From: Clostridia bacterium
Lineage (GTDB): Bacteria; Bacillota; Clostridia; Oscillospirales; Butyricicoccaceae
Assembly (NCBI GenBank): GCA_017455565.1
Contig: JAFSZV010000049.1
Location: forward strand, 1-64,000
Length of the DNA: 64,000 nt
Direction of reading: 5' to 3'
In this document: piece after piece, positions 17,062 to 26,028 of the stretch
How the letters are laid out: each line of letters opens with the position of its first letter
How positions within the stretch are numbered: the first letter of the stretch is position 1
The notes under the pieces: model-generated
Seen by the model: the letters and a program-made list of their open reading frames with translations, nothing else
Databases searched by the model: none
Told to the model about the DNA's origin: nothing
Position numbers and translations under genes: made by a program

Positions 17062-18405
17062 ATGGATCCCAAATTAAAGATCACGCTTCCCGCGCCGGTG
17101 GAAACGCTGCTGCGCCGACTGTGCGGCGCGGGCTATCGGGCTTATGCCGTGGGCGGCTGCGTCCGCGACAGCCTGCTGGGAAAGGAGCCCGACGACTGGG
17201 ACGTGACCACCGACGCTTTGCCGGAGCAGCTCCACGAGGCGCTGGAGGGACTGACCGTGCTGGACACCGGATTGAAGCATGGCACCGTCACCGCCGTGAT
17301 GGAAGAAATGCGGGTGGAGATCACCACCTTTCGGATCGACGGAGATTATTCCGACCACCGCCGGCCCGACAGCGTCCGCTTTACCCGCGATCTGCGGGAG
17401 GATCTGGCCCGGCGGGATCTGACGGTCAACGCCATGGCCTATCATCCCGACGAGGGGCTCCAAGATCCCTTCCGCGGGCGGGACGATCTGCAGAACGGCC
17501 TTTTGCGGGCTGTTGGCGACCCCGCCGCCCGTTTTGAGGAGGACGCGCTGCGCATTTTGCGGACGCTTCGCTTTGCGTCCCGTCTTGGCTTTTGTGTGGA
17601 AGCAAAAACCGCCGCCGCGCTTTCGGAAAAACGGGAGCTTTTGCGTGCCGTGGCGCCCGAGCGCCTGCGTGACGAACTGTGCAAGCTGCTGACGGGGCGG
17701 GACGCGGCGCGGGTATTGCGGGAAGGGCGAGCGGTTTTTGCCGTCGTTTTGCCCGAACTTGCGCCCATGTTTGATTTTGACCAGCAGAATCCCCATCATA
17801 TCTACGACGTGTGGGAGCACACGCTCCACGCGGTGGAGGCATGCCCGCCGGATCTGGTTTTGCGGCTGACCATGCTGTTGCACGACTGCGCCAAGCCCCT
17901 GACCTTTACGGTGGATTTTCGGGGCGACGGACATTTTTACGGCCACGCCGCCCAAAGCGCGCGCCTGACCCGTCAGGCGCTGGAGCGCCTGCGTTTCGAC
18001 AATGAAACCGTTTTCCGGGTGACCCGGTTGGTGGCCCTGCACGACAGCGATGTGCTCAACACGGAAAAGAGCCTGCTCCGCTGGCTCCGCAAGACTGGAG
18101 AAGCCGATCTGCGTCTGCTGCTCAAAATCAAAATGGCCGACAATCTGGCTCAGAGCCCCCATTACAGCCGGATGGAGGCCATACAGGCCACCGAACGCAC
18201 GCTGGACGCGCTGGTCGCCCGCGCACCCTGCTTCGACCGCTCGCGGCTGGCCGTCAAGGGCGGCGATCTGATGGCGCTGGGCCTGCACGGGGCCGAGATC
18301 GGCGCGGCGTTGGACGGGATGGTGGAGGCCGTGATCGCGGGAACGCTCCCCAATGAAAAGGAAGCCCTGCTGGAATGGTGCAGGAGAGAAGCCTCCATGC
18401 GCTAA
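17062..18405 (+). CDS. cca: CCA tRNA nucleotidyltransferase with HD domain
   Basis: This 447-aa enzyme adds or repairs the CCA end of tRNAs. The catalytic core shows AYAVGGCVRDSLLGKEPDDWDV-type sequence with the GG-motif and the DxD pair in PDDWD, then RRDLTVNAMAY and the RFEEDALRILRTLRF motif. The C-terminal half has an HD-type motif (MLLHDCAKP). AAAGGAGGTGG precedes the ATG at 17062. It starts 61 bp after ftsH and likely ends the gdpP-to-cca run; the in-frame sequence upstream of the ATG overlaps ftsH and is not coding. Confidence 0.95.
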   Translation: MDPKLKITLPAPVETLLRRLCGAGYRAYAVGGCVRDSLLGKEPDDWDVTTDALPEQLHEALEGLTVLDTGLKHGTVTAVMEEMRVEITTFRIDGDYSDHRRPDSVRFTRDLREDLARRDLTVNAMAYHPDEGLQDPFRGRDDLQNGLLRAVGDPAARFEEDALRILRTLRFASRLGFCVEAKTAAALSEKRELLRAVAPERLRDELCKLLTGRDAARVLREGRAVFAVVLPELAPMFDFDQQNPHHIYDVWEHTLHAVEACPPDLVLRLTMLLHDCAKPLTFTVDFRGDGHFYGHAAQSARLTRQALERLRFDNETVFRVTRLVALHDSDVLNTEKSLLRWLRKTGEADLRLLLKIKMADNLAQSPHYSRMEAIQATERTLDALVARAPCFDRSRLAVKGGDLMALGLHGAEIGAALDGMVEAVIAGTLPNEKEALLEWCRREASMR

Positions 18406-18468
18406 AACGGGAAAGCAATTCTTACTACTAAGAACGGTCACACTTGAAAAAAAGGAAATACATGATGC

Positions 18469-18477
18469 TGTTATAAT
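18469..18477 (+). promoter_or_regulatory. Extended -10 promoter for the 119-aa gene
   Basis: TGT-TATAAT lies about 105 bp upstream of the start, in the 178-bp gap after cca. A TTGAAA upstream is 22 bp away and too far to be a -35. The rest of the gap shows nothing recognisable. Confidence 0.5.
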
Positions 18478-18583
18478 GATGAGAGCGGTAAGATGATAGC
18501 GAAGCTGGCCTGATCCAAGCGATATATCAGCAATATGACGAATAAAGGAGTCGGCATACGATGAAAAATGGAGCATTTTTCAG

Positions 18584-18943
18584 GTGTCGCATGCCCCGCA
18601 ATACCGCTATGACCCGGTCGCCGTGTTTTTGCTCGTCACGCATGTGATTTATCGGTTATATGAAGGAGAGCTGGGGATGCCCCTTACTCCCTGGGAAGCG
18701 ATCTGGTATTTGAGCGGGACGATCCTCGCGGGGCTGCCGGCCATTGACCTGCGAAAGCGGCTGCAGCCCGGCGGGCAGGATTGGGGCACGAAGGACCCGG
18801 TCCGGCAGGAGGAGCTGAAGCGCCCCTATGAGGCCCAGTATTACGCGCGGCTGGTGGTGCTGGCGGCCGCGCTGCTCTATCTGGTGAGCGTGGTGATTTT
18901 TCAAATCCGCATGCATCAGGTCATGCAGCAGTATCCCGGCTGA
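18584..18943 (+). CDS. Small multi-pass membrane protein, unknown function (119 aa)
   Basis: The start is a GTG at 18584 with GGAG ten bases upstream; nearby ATGs (18561, 18568) are in other frames and lead to short peptides. The product seems to have three hydrophobic helices (about 10-26, 36-54 and 88-110) with a charged central loop containing KRLQPGGQDWGTKDP. No family is recognised. It has its own promoter and a strong terminator, so it is a single-gene unit. Confidence 0.7.
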   Translation: MSHAPQYRYDPVAVFLLVTHVIYRLYEGELGMPLTPWEAIWYLSGTILAGLPAIDLRKRLQPGGQDWGTKDPVRQEELKRPYEAQYYARLVVLAAALLYLVSVVIFQIRMHQVMQQYPG

Positions 18944-18955
18944 GGCAAAAGCCGC

Positions 18956-18984
18956 GGGGCACGGAGCGATCCGTGCCCCTTTTG
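18956..18984 (+). terminator. Terminator after the 119-aa gene
   Basis: GGGGCACGGA, a GCGA tetraloop and TCCGTGCCCC are followed by TTTT. Confidence 0.9.
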
Positions 18985-18990
18985 CGTCTG

Positions 18991-19020
18991 TTGACAGGGA
19001 AAACGCAAAAATGCTATAAT
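18991..19020 (+). promoter_or_regulatory. SigA promoter for the M32 carboxypeptidase
   Basis: Perfect TTGACA and TATAAT hexamers are separated by 18 bp, 33 bp upstream of the start codon. Confidence 0.8.
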
Positions 19021-19053
19021 AAGCGCAATTAAAACGAGCCGGGAGGATATCGT

Positions 19054-20550
19054 ATGGAACTGAAAACTGCTTTGGAAAAGCTGGATGAACTGCAAAAGAA
19101 AATGTATGCCTATGGCGCGGCGAGCAACGCCCTGTATTTGGACGGCGTCACCGTGGCGCCCCGGGACACCTCCGAGGGGCGCGGCGTGGCGCTGGGCATT
19201 CTGGCGGGCGAGGAGCACAAGCTCTTTGCCTCCGCCGCCACCGGCGAGCTGCTGGACGCGCTGGAGGCCCATCGGGACGCGCTGGACGTCCGCCAGAAGC
19301 GGCAGACGGAGCTGCTGCGGCGCAGCTATACCCAGCTCACCCGAATCCCCGCCGACGAATATATGGAATATGCCATGCTGACCAACGAGGCCAGCGACGT
19401 GTGGCACAAGGCCAAGGAGCAGAACAATTTCGAGATGTTCCGCCCCGTGCTGGAAAAGCTGGTGGCCTTCAACCGGAAATTTGCCGGCTATTACGACAGC
19501 ACCAAGGCCCCCTATGACGCGCTGCTCAACGAATACGAGCGGGGCATGACTATGGAGAAGCTGGACGCCTTTTTTGCCGCCCTGCGGGAAAAGATCGTGC
19601 CCGTGATCCACGCCGTCGGGGAAAAGCCGCAGATCGACGACGGCTTTTTGCACAGGCACTATCCCGCTGAGATTCAGCGGAAGTTTTCCGACTATCTGAT
19701 GGAGGTCATGGGGCTGGACCGGGCTCATTGCGGCATCGGGGAGACCGAGCATCCCTTCACGCTCAACTTCAACAGCCAGGACGTGCGCATCACCACCCAT
19801 TATGTGGAAAACAGCCTGGCCGAGTCCATGTATTCGGTCATTCACGAGGGCGGCCACGCCCTTTACGAGCGGGGCGTCGATCCGCAGAACGACTATACCG
19901 TTCTGGCGGGCGGCAGCTCCATGGGCATCCACGAGAGCCAGTCCCGCTTCTACGAAAACCTCATCGGCCGCTCCCGCCCCTTCGTTCATGCCATCTTCCC
20001 CCGGATTCAGGAATTTTTCCCCGAGCAATTGAAGGACGTGGATGCCGAGACCTTTTACCGCGCCGTCAACAAGGCCCAGCCATCGCTGATCCGCACCGAG
20101 GCCGACGAGCTGACCTACAGCCTCCACGTGATGGTGCGCTATGAGATCGAAAAGCAGCTCATTGGCGGCACGCTTGCAGTCAAGGACATCCCAACTGAAT
20201 GGAATCGGCTGTACAAAGAGTATCTGGGCGTAGACGTGCCCAACGACCGACAGGGCTGCCTGCAGGACAGTCACTGGTCGGGCGGCGCCTTCGGCTATTT
20301 CCCGTCTTACGCCTTGGGCAGCGCCTACGGCGCCCAGATGCTGCGGAATATGGAGAAAGACGTGGACGTCTGGGGCAGCGTAGGCAAGGGAGATCTTGCC
20401 CCTGTCACCGCTTGGCTCAAGGAAAAGGTCCACCGCTACGGCAGCCTGCTGGAGCCCGCCCAACTGGTGGAAAATGCCTGCGGCGTCTTCGATCCCACGG
20501 TCTATACTGATTATTTGACGAAAAAGTTCTCCGAGCTTTACGGACTGTAA
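19054..20550 (+). CDS. M32 family metallocarboxypeptidase
   Basis: This 498-aa zinc carboxypeptidase (thermostable carboxypeptidase 1 / TaqCP family) removes C-terminal residues from peptides in the cytoplasm. Motifs in order are the zinc site IHEGGHALYERG, GSSMGIHESQSRFYEN with the third ligand and catalytic region, then IRTEADELTYSLHVM-type sequence, all diagnostic of M32. GGGAGG precedes the ATG. It is a single-gene unit with a consensus promoter and a terminator. With the M3 peptidase it suggests a peptide-using lifestyle. Confidence 0.95.
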   Translation: MELKTALEKLDELQKKMYAYGAASNALYLDGVTVAPRDTSEGRGVALGILAGEEHKLFASAATGELLDALEAHRDALDVRQKRQTELLRRSYTQLTRIPADEYMEYAMLTNEASDVWHKAKEQNNFEMFRPVLEKLVAFNRKFAGYYDSTKAPYDALLNEYERGMTMEKLDAFFAALREKIVPVIHAVGEKPQIDDGFLHRHYPAEIQRKFSDYLMEVMGLDRAHCGIGETEHPFTLNFNSQDVRITTHYVENSLAESMYSVIHEGGHALYERGVDPQNDYTVLAGGSSMGIHESQSRFYENLIGRSRPFVHAIFPRIQEFFPEQLKDVDAETFYRAVNKAQPSLIRTEADELTYSLHVMVRYEIEKQLIGGTLAVKDIPTEWNRLYKEYLGVDVPNDRQGCLQDSHWSGGAFGYFPSYALGSAYGAQMLRNMEKDVDVWGSVGKGDLAPVTAWLKEKVHRYGSLLEPAQLVENACGVFDPTVYTDYLTKKFSELYGL

Positions 20551-20558
20551 GCCAAAAC

Positions 20559-20596
20559 AAAGTCCCGCCTGCCGCATCGCGGCAGCCGGGACTTTT
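20559..20596 (+). terminator. Terminator after the M32 gene
   Basis: A long stem has arms AAGTCCCG and CGGGACTT around an inner CTGCCGC/GCGGCAG, followed by TTTC. It faces the convergent permease and may serve both. Confidence 0.75.
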
Positions 20597-20635
20597 CATG
20601 CAAAGAACCGCGCAGGAAATGGTTTGTCTTTCCGG

Positions 20636-22684
20636 TTAGATCCGGTCTTTTGCGCCGCTGACGATGCGGAAATAGGCGTTGGAGGTGGAGCGGTATACGA
20701 GGACATACAGCAAGGCGAAGCCGCCTACGCAGATCCCTGCCGTGGTCAAAAGGAGCGGAAGGTTCTTCAGGTCAAAGAGCTGAAGCAGCTGGTGGAGCAT
20801 GGGAAACGCGAAGCACAGGTGGAGCACCGCCGCTGCCAGCGGGAGGAAAAAGACCGTGAGCATCTGCGAATTGACGCTCTTTCGGATATCGCGGGCGGTC
20901 ATGCCCACTTTTTTCATGATGTCAAAGCGGGCCTGATCCTCCAGCCCCTCGGAAAGCTGCTTGTAATAAATGATGAGCACCGTGGCGCAGGAAAAGGCGA
21001 TGCTCAGCAGCAGGCCCAGGAAAAACAGCCCGCCGTAAAGCGTGAGGAATTCGCTCCGGTTTGCGGCCCGGGAGATGATGGAGGCGGAAAAGGCGTCGTC
21101 AAGGGAGCCCAGCGATTCCCGAAGCTCCTCTGTGAGCGCGGCCTGCGTCTGGGAAGACGCGCCGGTGTCAAAGGCGCAGACCCAGTCGCCGTTGACGCCG
21201 CCGTCCCGCTCCGGATCGGCCCGGCCCTGCCGGACCCGCTCGAGATAGTCGGCCTGCGCTAGGGCGCCACAGCGGCCGCGGCCGCCGACCACCAGATAAA
21301 GCGTGGGAATGGGATTCCTGTCGTCGGCCTCCTCCGCCAGCGGAAAGCTGTCCAGTACCCGCTTGACGGAAAAGGTCTCGCCCCCCAGCACGATGGTGTC
21401 GGCGGGATAAGGCCGTCCGTCGGAATAAAGCAGGAGCTCGTGCTCCGACAGCGTTTCGCTGCCTGCCAGCGCGGCATAGTCCGCCAGCGGGATCAGATGC
21501 AGGCGGAAAAAACGGTCCTCCGTCGGCGCCTTTTCGGGCTGGCCGGTCAGAAGGCTTTCCGCGCTGAGGGTGGGATAGACCACCCGGTGCAGCGCGATGC
21601 GGTTCTTTGCCTCGCAGCCGGCGCGCGCCAGTGCGCGGTCGAGAGCGCCCTCCAGCATCGAAATGGATTCGGTGTCCTCCAGCGCATCCGTGCCGTCAAA
21701 CTGCGCCGTAATGACGAATTCCGTGGGGTAACGGGTGCGCAGGCTGTCTTCCACCCCGAAATACAGGCAGCCAGAGCCTGTGAGCGTCACCAGCACCATG
21801 GTGGCCAGGATGCAGATCGAGGCCAGTCCCGCGCCGTTGCGCTTCATGCGGAAGGCCATGGAGGACACCGAAACGAAGTGTGCGGGCCGGTAATAGTACG
21901 CTTTGTTCTTTTGCAGGAGGCGGCAAAGCATCACCGATCCCGCAATAAAGAGCAGAAAGGTGGCGACGATCACCAGCATGACGGCCACGAAAAACTCCGT
22001 GATTGCCTGAATGGGGTCTGCGACGGTAATGGCCATCCAATAGGCGGCGGCCAGCAGCACCGCGCCGCCCACGCCCAGAAGATAATTGGCCCGGGGCGGC
22101 TTTTCTCCGGCGTTTTCGCTGCGTAGAAGGGCAACGGGGTTGTTCAGCCGGATTTGCCAGAGCCCGCTGAGCAGGATCAGGAAAAACACCGCGCCGAACA
22201 AAACTGCCGTCATGGAGATTGCGAAGGGCGAAACAGAGAGGTCGTAGCGGACCGTGCCCCGGGTAAGGTTGACAAGGCAGAGCTCCGCCGCTTTGGACAG
22301 GAGGATGCCGAAAAACAGGCCGCCCGTCAGGGACGCAACATAGGTGATCAACGTTTCCCACAGCAGTACAAAGGCGATGTGCTTCTTGCTCATCCCCAAA
22401 ATGTTGTAAAGCCCGAACTCCTTTTTGCGTCTGCGGATCAGAAAGGAGTTGGTATAGAACAGGAAGATCACCGCGAACAGCGCCATGACAAAGGTGCCGA
22501 AGCCCAGGATCGAGCTCAGCGTCCGCCCGCCCGCCATGTCGGTCAGCGAGGGGGAGGAAGCCAGCGACGCGATGATGTAAAACATCGCCGTCATGCCGAC
22601 GCAGGTAAAAAAATAGGGGAGATAGGTCCGGCGGCTGCGCCGGATGCCCGTTTGGGCCAGACGGAAATAAAGACCTGTTTTCAT
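20636..22684 (-). CDS. BceB-like ABC transporter permease (FtsX family)
   Basis: This 682-aa integral membrane protein has the BceB layout. There is an N-terminal helix, a group of helices in the first 300 residues including the FtsX-type segment with LYNILGMSKKHI, a large extracytoplasmic domain (about 325-540) and C-terminal helices ending YFRIVSGAKDRI. Such permeases bind antimicrobial-peptide/lipid II-cycle complexes and signal to a partner histidine kinase (family knowledge). Its ATG overlaps the ATPase stop as ATGA. It is the last gene of the four-gene bceRSAB-type unit. Confidence 0.9.
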   Translation of the reverse strand: MKTGLYFRLAQTGIRRSRRTYLPYFFTCVGMTAMFYIIASLASSPSLTDMAGGRTLSSILGFGTFVMALFAVIFLFYTNSFLIRRRKKEFGLYNILGMSKKHIAFVLLWETLITYVASLTGGLFFGILLSKAAELCLVNLTRGTVRYDLSVSPFAISMTAVLFGAVFFLILLSGLWQIRLNNPVALLRSENAGEKPPRANYLLGVGGAVLLAAAYWMAITVADPIQAITEFFVAVMLVIVATFLLFIAGSVMLCRLLQKNKAYYYRPAHFVSVSSMAFRMKRNGAGLASICILATMVLVTLTGSGCLYFGVEDSLRTRYPTEFVITAQFDGTDALEDTESISMLEGALDRALARAGCEAKNRIALHRVVYPTLSAESLLTGQPEKAPTEDRFFRLHLIPLADYAALAGSETLSEHELLLYSDGRPYPADTIVLGGETFSVKRVLDSFPLAEEADDRNPIPTLYLVVGGRGRCGALAQADYLERVRQGRADPERDGGVNGDWVCAFDTGASSQTQAALTEELRESLGSLDDAFSASIISRAANRSEFLTLYGGLFFLGLLLSIAFSCATVLIIYYKQLSEGLEDQARFDIMKKVGMTARDIRKSVNSQMLTVFFLPLAAAVLHLCFAFPMLHQLLQLFDLKNLPLLLTTAGICVGGFALLYVLVYRSTSNAYFRIVSGAKDRI

Positions 22685-23445
22685 GCTTGCGTCCCTCCGC
22701 CCGCCAGAACGGTCAGCGTGTCAGAGATCCGCTGATAAAACTGTACGTCGGTGGCCTCGCCCCGGTAGAGCTGATGAAAGACCTCGCCGTCCCGGATAAA
22801 AAGGACGCGCCGGGCGTGGCTGGCCGCCTTAACGGAATGGGTGACCATCAAAATGGTCTGGCCGCTTTCGTTGATCTGGCCGAACAGCCGCAGCAGGTCG
22901 TCGGTGGAGTGGGAATCCAGCGCGCCGGTTGGCTCGTCTGCCAGCAGGATGGCGGGATTGGTGATGATGGCGCGGGCCACGGCGGCCCGCTGCTTCTGGC
23001 CGCCGGACACCTCATAGGGATATTTTTTCAGCAGAGGAAGAAGCCCGAGTTCCCGGCAGACGCTTTCCAGACGCCGCTGCATATCGGCGTGAGAGCGCCC
23101 GCCCAGCACCAGCGGCAGGAGGATGTTGTCCTCCAGCGTAAAGGTGTCCAGCAGGTTGAATTCCTGAAAAACGAAGCCGAGATTGTCCCGGCGGAAGGCG
23201 GTCATGGCCGACTCCTTGACAGAGGAGAGATCGCGGCCCTCCAGCCGGACGGAGCCCGCGGTGGGCTTGTCCAGCGCCGCAAGGATGTTGAGCAGCGTGG
23301 TTTTCCCCGAGCCGGATTCGCCCATGATGGCTACATATTCTCCTTTCTCCACCGAAAAGCTGACGCTGTGCAGCGCTTCCACCTGCTGCCCGCCCAGGCG
23401 GGTCCGATAGATCTTCTGCAACTGACGCACTTCCAGTAACTGCAT
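22681..23445 (-). CDS. BceA-like ABC transporter ATP-binding protein
   Basis: This 254-aa ATPase is of the MacB/LolD/BceA group. Walker A is GESGSGKTTLLN, the Q-loop is VFQEFNLLDTFTLEDN (the BceA-typical NLLDT), the signature is VSGGQKQR, and Walker B is AILLADEPTGALDS followed by VTHS. AAAGGAGG precedes the ATG. It is coupled to the permease downstream. A 113-bp gap separates it from the kinase gene and contains a possible extended -10 (TGT-TATTCT), as expected for a response-regulator-controlled transporter promoter. Confidence 0.94.
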   Translation of the reverse strand: MQLLEVRQLQKIYRTRLGGQQVEALHSVSFSVEKGEYVAIMGESGSGKTTLLNILAALDKPTAGSVRLEGRDLSSVKESAMTAFRRDNLGFVFQEFNLLDTFTLEDNILLPLVLGGRSHADMQRRLESVCRELGLLPLLKKYPYEVSGGQKQRAAVARAIITNPAILLADEPTGALDSHSTDDLLRLFGQINESGQTILMVTHSVKAASHARRVLFIRDGEVFHQLYRGEATDVQFYQRISDTLTVLAGGGTQA

Positions 23446-23558
23446 ATTTTTTGCCTCCTTTGATCGTTCTGCCTTCAGAATAACAAAAACGGGAAACGCG
23501 CGCCATCGAATCGGCTTACATTTCCCGGGAGAGTTCTAACACTTTTGTCACAACAGGA

Positions 23559-24548
23559 TCATTCCGGCCCGGCGGAGGGACGGCGAAAGGTCATCCGGAC
23601 GGTCGTACCCCTGCCGGGGGCCGATTCCAGCGTCAGCCCGTGCCCCAGCTGTCGGCAGATCTCGCGGCACAGGAACAGCCCAATGCCCGAAGCACTGCGG
23701 TCAAGCCGGCCGTTTTCGCCGGTATAGCCCCGCTCCAGCACCAGCGGGAGATCGGCAGGGTCGATACCGATCCCCGTATCGCGGATAAACAGGGTCCCGG
23801 GCCCCTCCACGCCCACCGTCACCGAACCGGAGGGGGTGTATTTCAGCGCGTTGGACAGAAGCTGCTCGATCACGAAGCCCAGCCATTTTTCATCTGTGAC
23901 AGCCGTGAAGCCGATGGGGGCAAGCTCCAGCCGGAGCCCCTTCAGGATGAATTCGCCGGAAAAGCGCTTGACCGCCTGGCGGACGATGGGCTCTAGCGGA
24001 TATTCCGCAATGACGAAATCGTTTACGCCGGAATCGAGCCGGAGGAAATTCATGGCCATTTCCACATACTGTTCCACCCGCAGAAGGTCGGCGGAAAGCT
24101 GGCGGGCAAGGGGACTGTCCGCCTGCTGGAGGCGGAGCTTCATGGCGGCGATGGGCGTTTTGATCTGGTGTGCCCAGACGGTATAGTATTCCATCCGGTC
24201 CCGGTAGTGGGCCGATTGCAGGGCCAGCGCATCCTTTTGCTGACGCGCCAGCAGATCGATGATCTCCCGCAGGTCGCGCTCTTCGGGAGAGGCAGGCGCG
24301 GGCAGCTCGGCCAGCGTCACGTCGTCTGCTGCGCGGATCTGCCGCAGAAGGCGGTGCAGCCGAAACGTGCGGCTCCAGTCGGCCGCCAGAAGGCACAGAC
24401 CCAGAACGGCGCACAGCGCCGCGGGATAAGCCACCGCCCGCAGGGGCAGATGGTACAGGGCGAAAACAGCCGCAAAAATGGCGCAGAAGCCCGCCGTCCA
24501 ACCGATGACGGCGGCCTTGCTTTTCAGCCAGAGGGAAATAATCTTCAT
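23559..24548 (-). CDS. BceS-like intramembrane-sensing histidine kinase
   Basis: This 329-aa kinase has two membrane helices near the N-terminus (about 13-32 and 36-55) with almost no loop between them, the hallmark of intramembrane-sensing kinases that read the state of a BceAB transporter. The phosphoacceptor box is VWAHQIKTPIAAMKLRL, the N-box is LLSNALKYTPSG, and the G-boxes are DTGIGIDPADL and SGIGLFLC. AAAGGAG precedes the ATG. It follows the response regulator by 10 bp, and both precede the ABC genes on the same strand. Confidence 0.93.
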   Translation of the reverse strand: MKIISLWLKSKAAVIGWTAGFCAIFAAVFALYHLPLRAVAYPAALCAVLGLCLLAADWSRTFRLHRLLRQIRAADDVTLAELPAPASPEERDLREIIDLLARQQKDALALQSAHYRDRMEYYTVWAHQIKTPIAAMKLRLQQADSPLARQLSADLLRVEQYVEMAMNFLRLDSGVNDFVIAEYPLEPIVRQAVKRFSGEFILKGLRLELAPIGFTAVTDEKWLGFVIEQLLSNALKYTPSGSVTVGVEGPGTLFIRDTGIGIDPADLPLVLERGYTGENGRLDRSASGIGLFLCREICRQLGHGLTLESAPGRGTTVRMTFRRPSAGPE

Positions 24549-24558
24549 GCTTTCTCCT

Positions 24559-25230
24559 TTATGGGAGCTGATAGCCTACACCGAAGCGGGTGACGATAAA
24601 ATCCCGCAGGCCGGCGCTCTCCAGCTTTTTCCGCAGGCGGCCCACGTTGACCGAGAGGGTGTTTTCATCCACAAAGCTGTCGGTCTGCCAGAGCGCCTCC
24701 ATCAGCTTTTCTCGGCTGACCACGCTGCCCTTGTTCTGCATCAGCGTGAGCAGGATGCGGTATTCGTTGCGGGTAAGGTCGATGCGCTGCCCCTGAAAGA
24801 CCAGCACGTCGCCGCCCGTGTCCAGAATGGCGCCCCGATGCTCCAGAAGCGGCGCCGAAGCGGAAAAATCGTAGCTGCGCCGCAGCAGAGCGTTGACTTT
24901 TGCTGTGAGCACGTCCAAATCGAAGGGCTTGGCAATAAAATCGTCGGCCCCCAGATTCATGGCCATGACCATGTTCATATTGTCGGCCGCCGATGAAAGA
25001 AACAGAATGGGCACGCGGCTGACCTTTCGGATCTCGGTGCACCAGTGGTAGCCGTTGTAAAAGGGCAGCGCCACATCCAGCACCACCAGATGAGGATCAA
25101 AGGCGGCAAATTCCGCCATGACGCCGCGCAAATCACCGGCGCAGTGGGGCTCCAACCCCCAAAGGGCCAACTGACCGGCAACAGAGGAGGCAATGCCGGA
25201 GTCGTCCTCTACAATGAAGATCCGATACAT
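24559..25230 (-). CDS. BceR-like OmpR-family response regulator
   Basis: This 223-aa regulator has a receiver domain with the acidic pair EDD near the start, the phosphorylated Asp in LVVLDVALPFYNG, and the switch Lys in DDFIAKPFD. The C-terminal winged-helix DNA-binding domain has LTRNEYRILLTLMQNKGSVV-type sequence and the final TRFGVGYQLP. AAGGAG precedes the ATG. A good promoter is at 25274-25302. It probably activates the transporter promoter in the 23446-23558 gap. Confidence 0.95.
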   Translation of the reverse strand: MYRIFIVEDDSGIASSVAGQLALWGLEPHCAGDLRGVMAEFAAFDPHLVVLDVALPFYNGYHWCTEIRKVSRVPILFLSSAADNMNMVMAMNLGADDFIAKPFDLDVLTAKVNALLRRSYDFSASAPLLEHRGAILDTGGDVLVFQGQRIDLTRNEYRILLTLMQNKGSVVSREKLMEALWQTDSFVDENTLSVNVGRLRKKLESAGLRDFIVTRFGVGYQLP

Positions 25231-25273
25231 GATTCACGCTCCTTATCCGATCGGGAAGATTTCCTGCTTCTTC

Positions 25274-25302
25274 ATTTTACCATAGGAAAGCCAGGGATGC
25301 AA
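25274..25302 (-). promoter_or_regulatory. SigA promoter for the BceRS-AB-like unit
   Basis: On the minus strand TTGCAT and TAAAAT are spaced by 17 bp. Confidence 0.65.
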
Positions 25303-25359
25303 CATAGCGGGCGGACGGAAAAAAAGATCGTTCGTTGGCAGAAAAACCGCGTTTAGCGA

Positions 25360-25387
25360 TTGCATCGCGGAAAAAACGTGCTACAAT
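25360..25387 (+). promoter_or_regulatory. Promoter for the zinc-ribbon membrane protein
   Basis: TTGCAT and TACAAT are spaced by 16 bp, 36 bp before the start codon. Confidence 0.55.
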
Positions 25388-25423
25388 GGCAGTATAAAAT
25401 CTGTTTTACGGAGGGAAACGACC

Positions 25424-25822
25424 ATGTATTGTCCGAATTGCGGAAAAGAGATCCCGAACGGCAGCGCGAACTGCCCGGAGTGCGATGCGGATACCTCGGT
25501 GACCAAGACCAACGGCGCGAAGCTGACGGTGCGGGCGGCCTCGATCATCTGCTATTTGTTTGCCATCCTCGGCTGGGGGGTTGCCTATGTGTTTGGCGAC
25601 CGGCAGAACGAGTATCTCCGCTTCCATCTCAATCAGTCGCTGATCCTAGCCGTCGCCGAGGTGGTGATCGGCTGGCTCGCCAACAACACCCACGGCCTGC
25701 TGGGGCTGATCTGCATCGTTCTGGAGATCGTGCTTTTTGTCTTCTGGGTCATCGGCATCGTCGGCGCCATCAAGGGCGAAAAACGGGAGATCCCCTTTAT
25801 CGGATCTTTTAAAATCCTTTGA
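25424..25822 (+). CDS. Zinc-ribbon protein with C-terminal membrane domain (132 aa)
   Basis: The N-terminus is a zinc ribbon (CPNCGKEIPNGSANCPECD, four cysteines in two CxxC knuckles). It is followed by three probable membrane helices (about 37-58, 70-88 and 93-117) in a DUF4870/Tic20-like arrangement, where an FGDRQNEYLRFHLNQS loop resembles the NRF/HAxQ-type loop of that group. GGAGGG precedes the ATG. It is a single-gene unit with promoter and terminator. Biochemical role unknown. Confidence 0.8.
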   Translation: MYCPNCGKEIPNGSANCPECDADTSVTKTNGAKLTVRAASIICYLFAILGWGVAYVFGDRQNEYLRFHLNQSLILAVAEVVIGWLANNTHGLLGLICIVLEIVLFVFWVIGIVGAIKGEKREIPFIGSFKIL

Positions 25823-25844
25823 TTCCATATCCGGCGACATCCCG

Positions 25845-25875
25845 CGCCCCGCTTCGGCGGGGCGTTTGTTGTTTG
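25845..25875 (+). terminator. Terminator after the zinc-ribbon gene
   Basis: CGCCCCGC, a TTCG tetraloop and GCGGGGCG are followed by TTTGTTGTTTG. Confidence 0.85.
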
Positions 25876-25946
25876 TTCGGGACAAATAGCTTTCCCAAAG
25901 AACAGCTGGAATTTTTATGAAAATTGCCAATAATCACAAAATACTA

Positions 25947-25975
25947 TTGCATAATTATGGAAAAAATGATATGAT
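25947..25975 (+). promoter_or_regulatory. SigA promoter for the MBL hydrolase
   Basis: TTGCAT and TATGAT are spaced by 17 bp in an AT-rich stretch. Confidence 0.65.
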
Positions 25976-26028
25976 TATAACAACTATTTCACAATAAAAT
26001 GACGAAAGAAGGAACGGAGGTGAGGCCT

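Noticed and set aside
14940..17084. A 714-codon minus-strand open frame across ftsH
   Set aside because: It is long and uninterrupted, but only because the real ftsH codons avoid certain triplets. No protein motif, ribosome site or promoter supports it, and it does not explain the TAG in ftsH.
18561..18647. A start at ATG 18561 for the 119-aa membrane protein
   Set aside because: It has a good ribosome site (AAAGGAG) but is in another frame and stops after about 28 codons. It could be a small leader peptide, but nothing else supports that.
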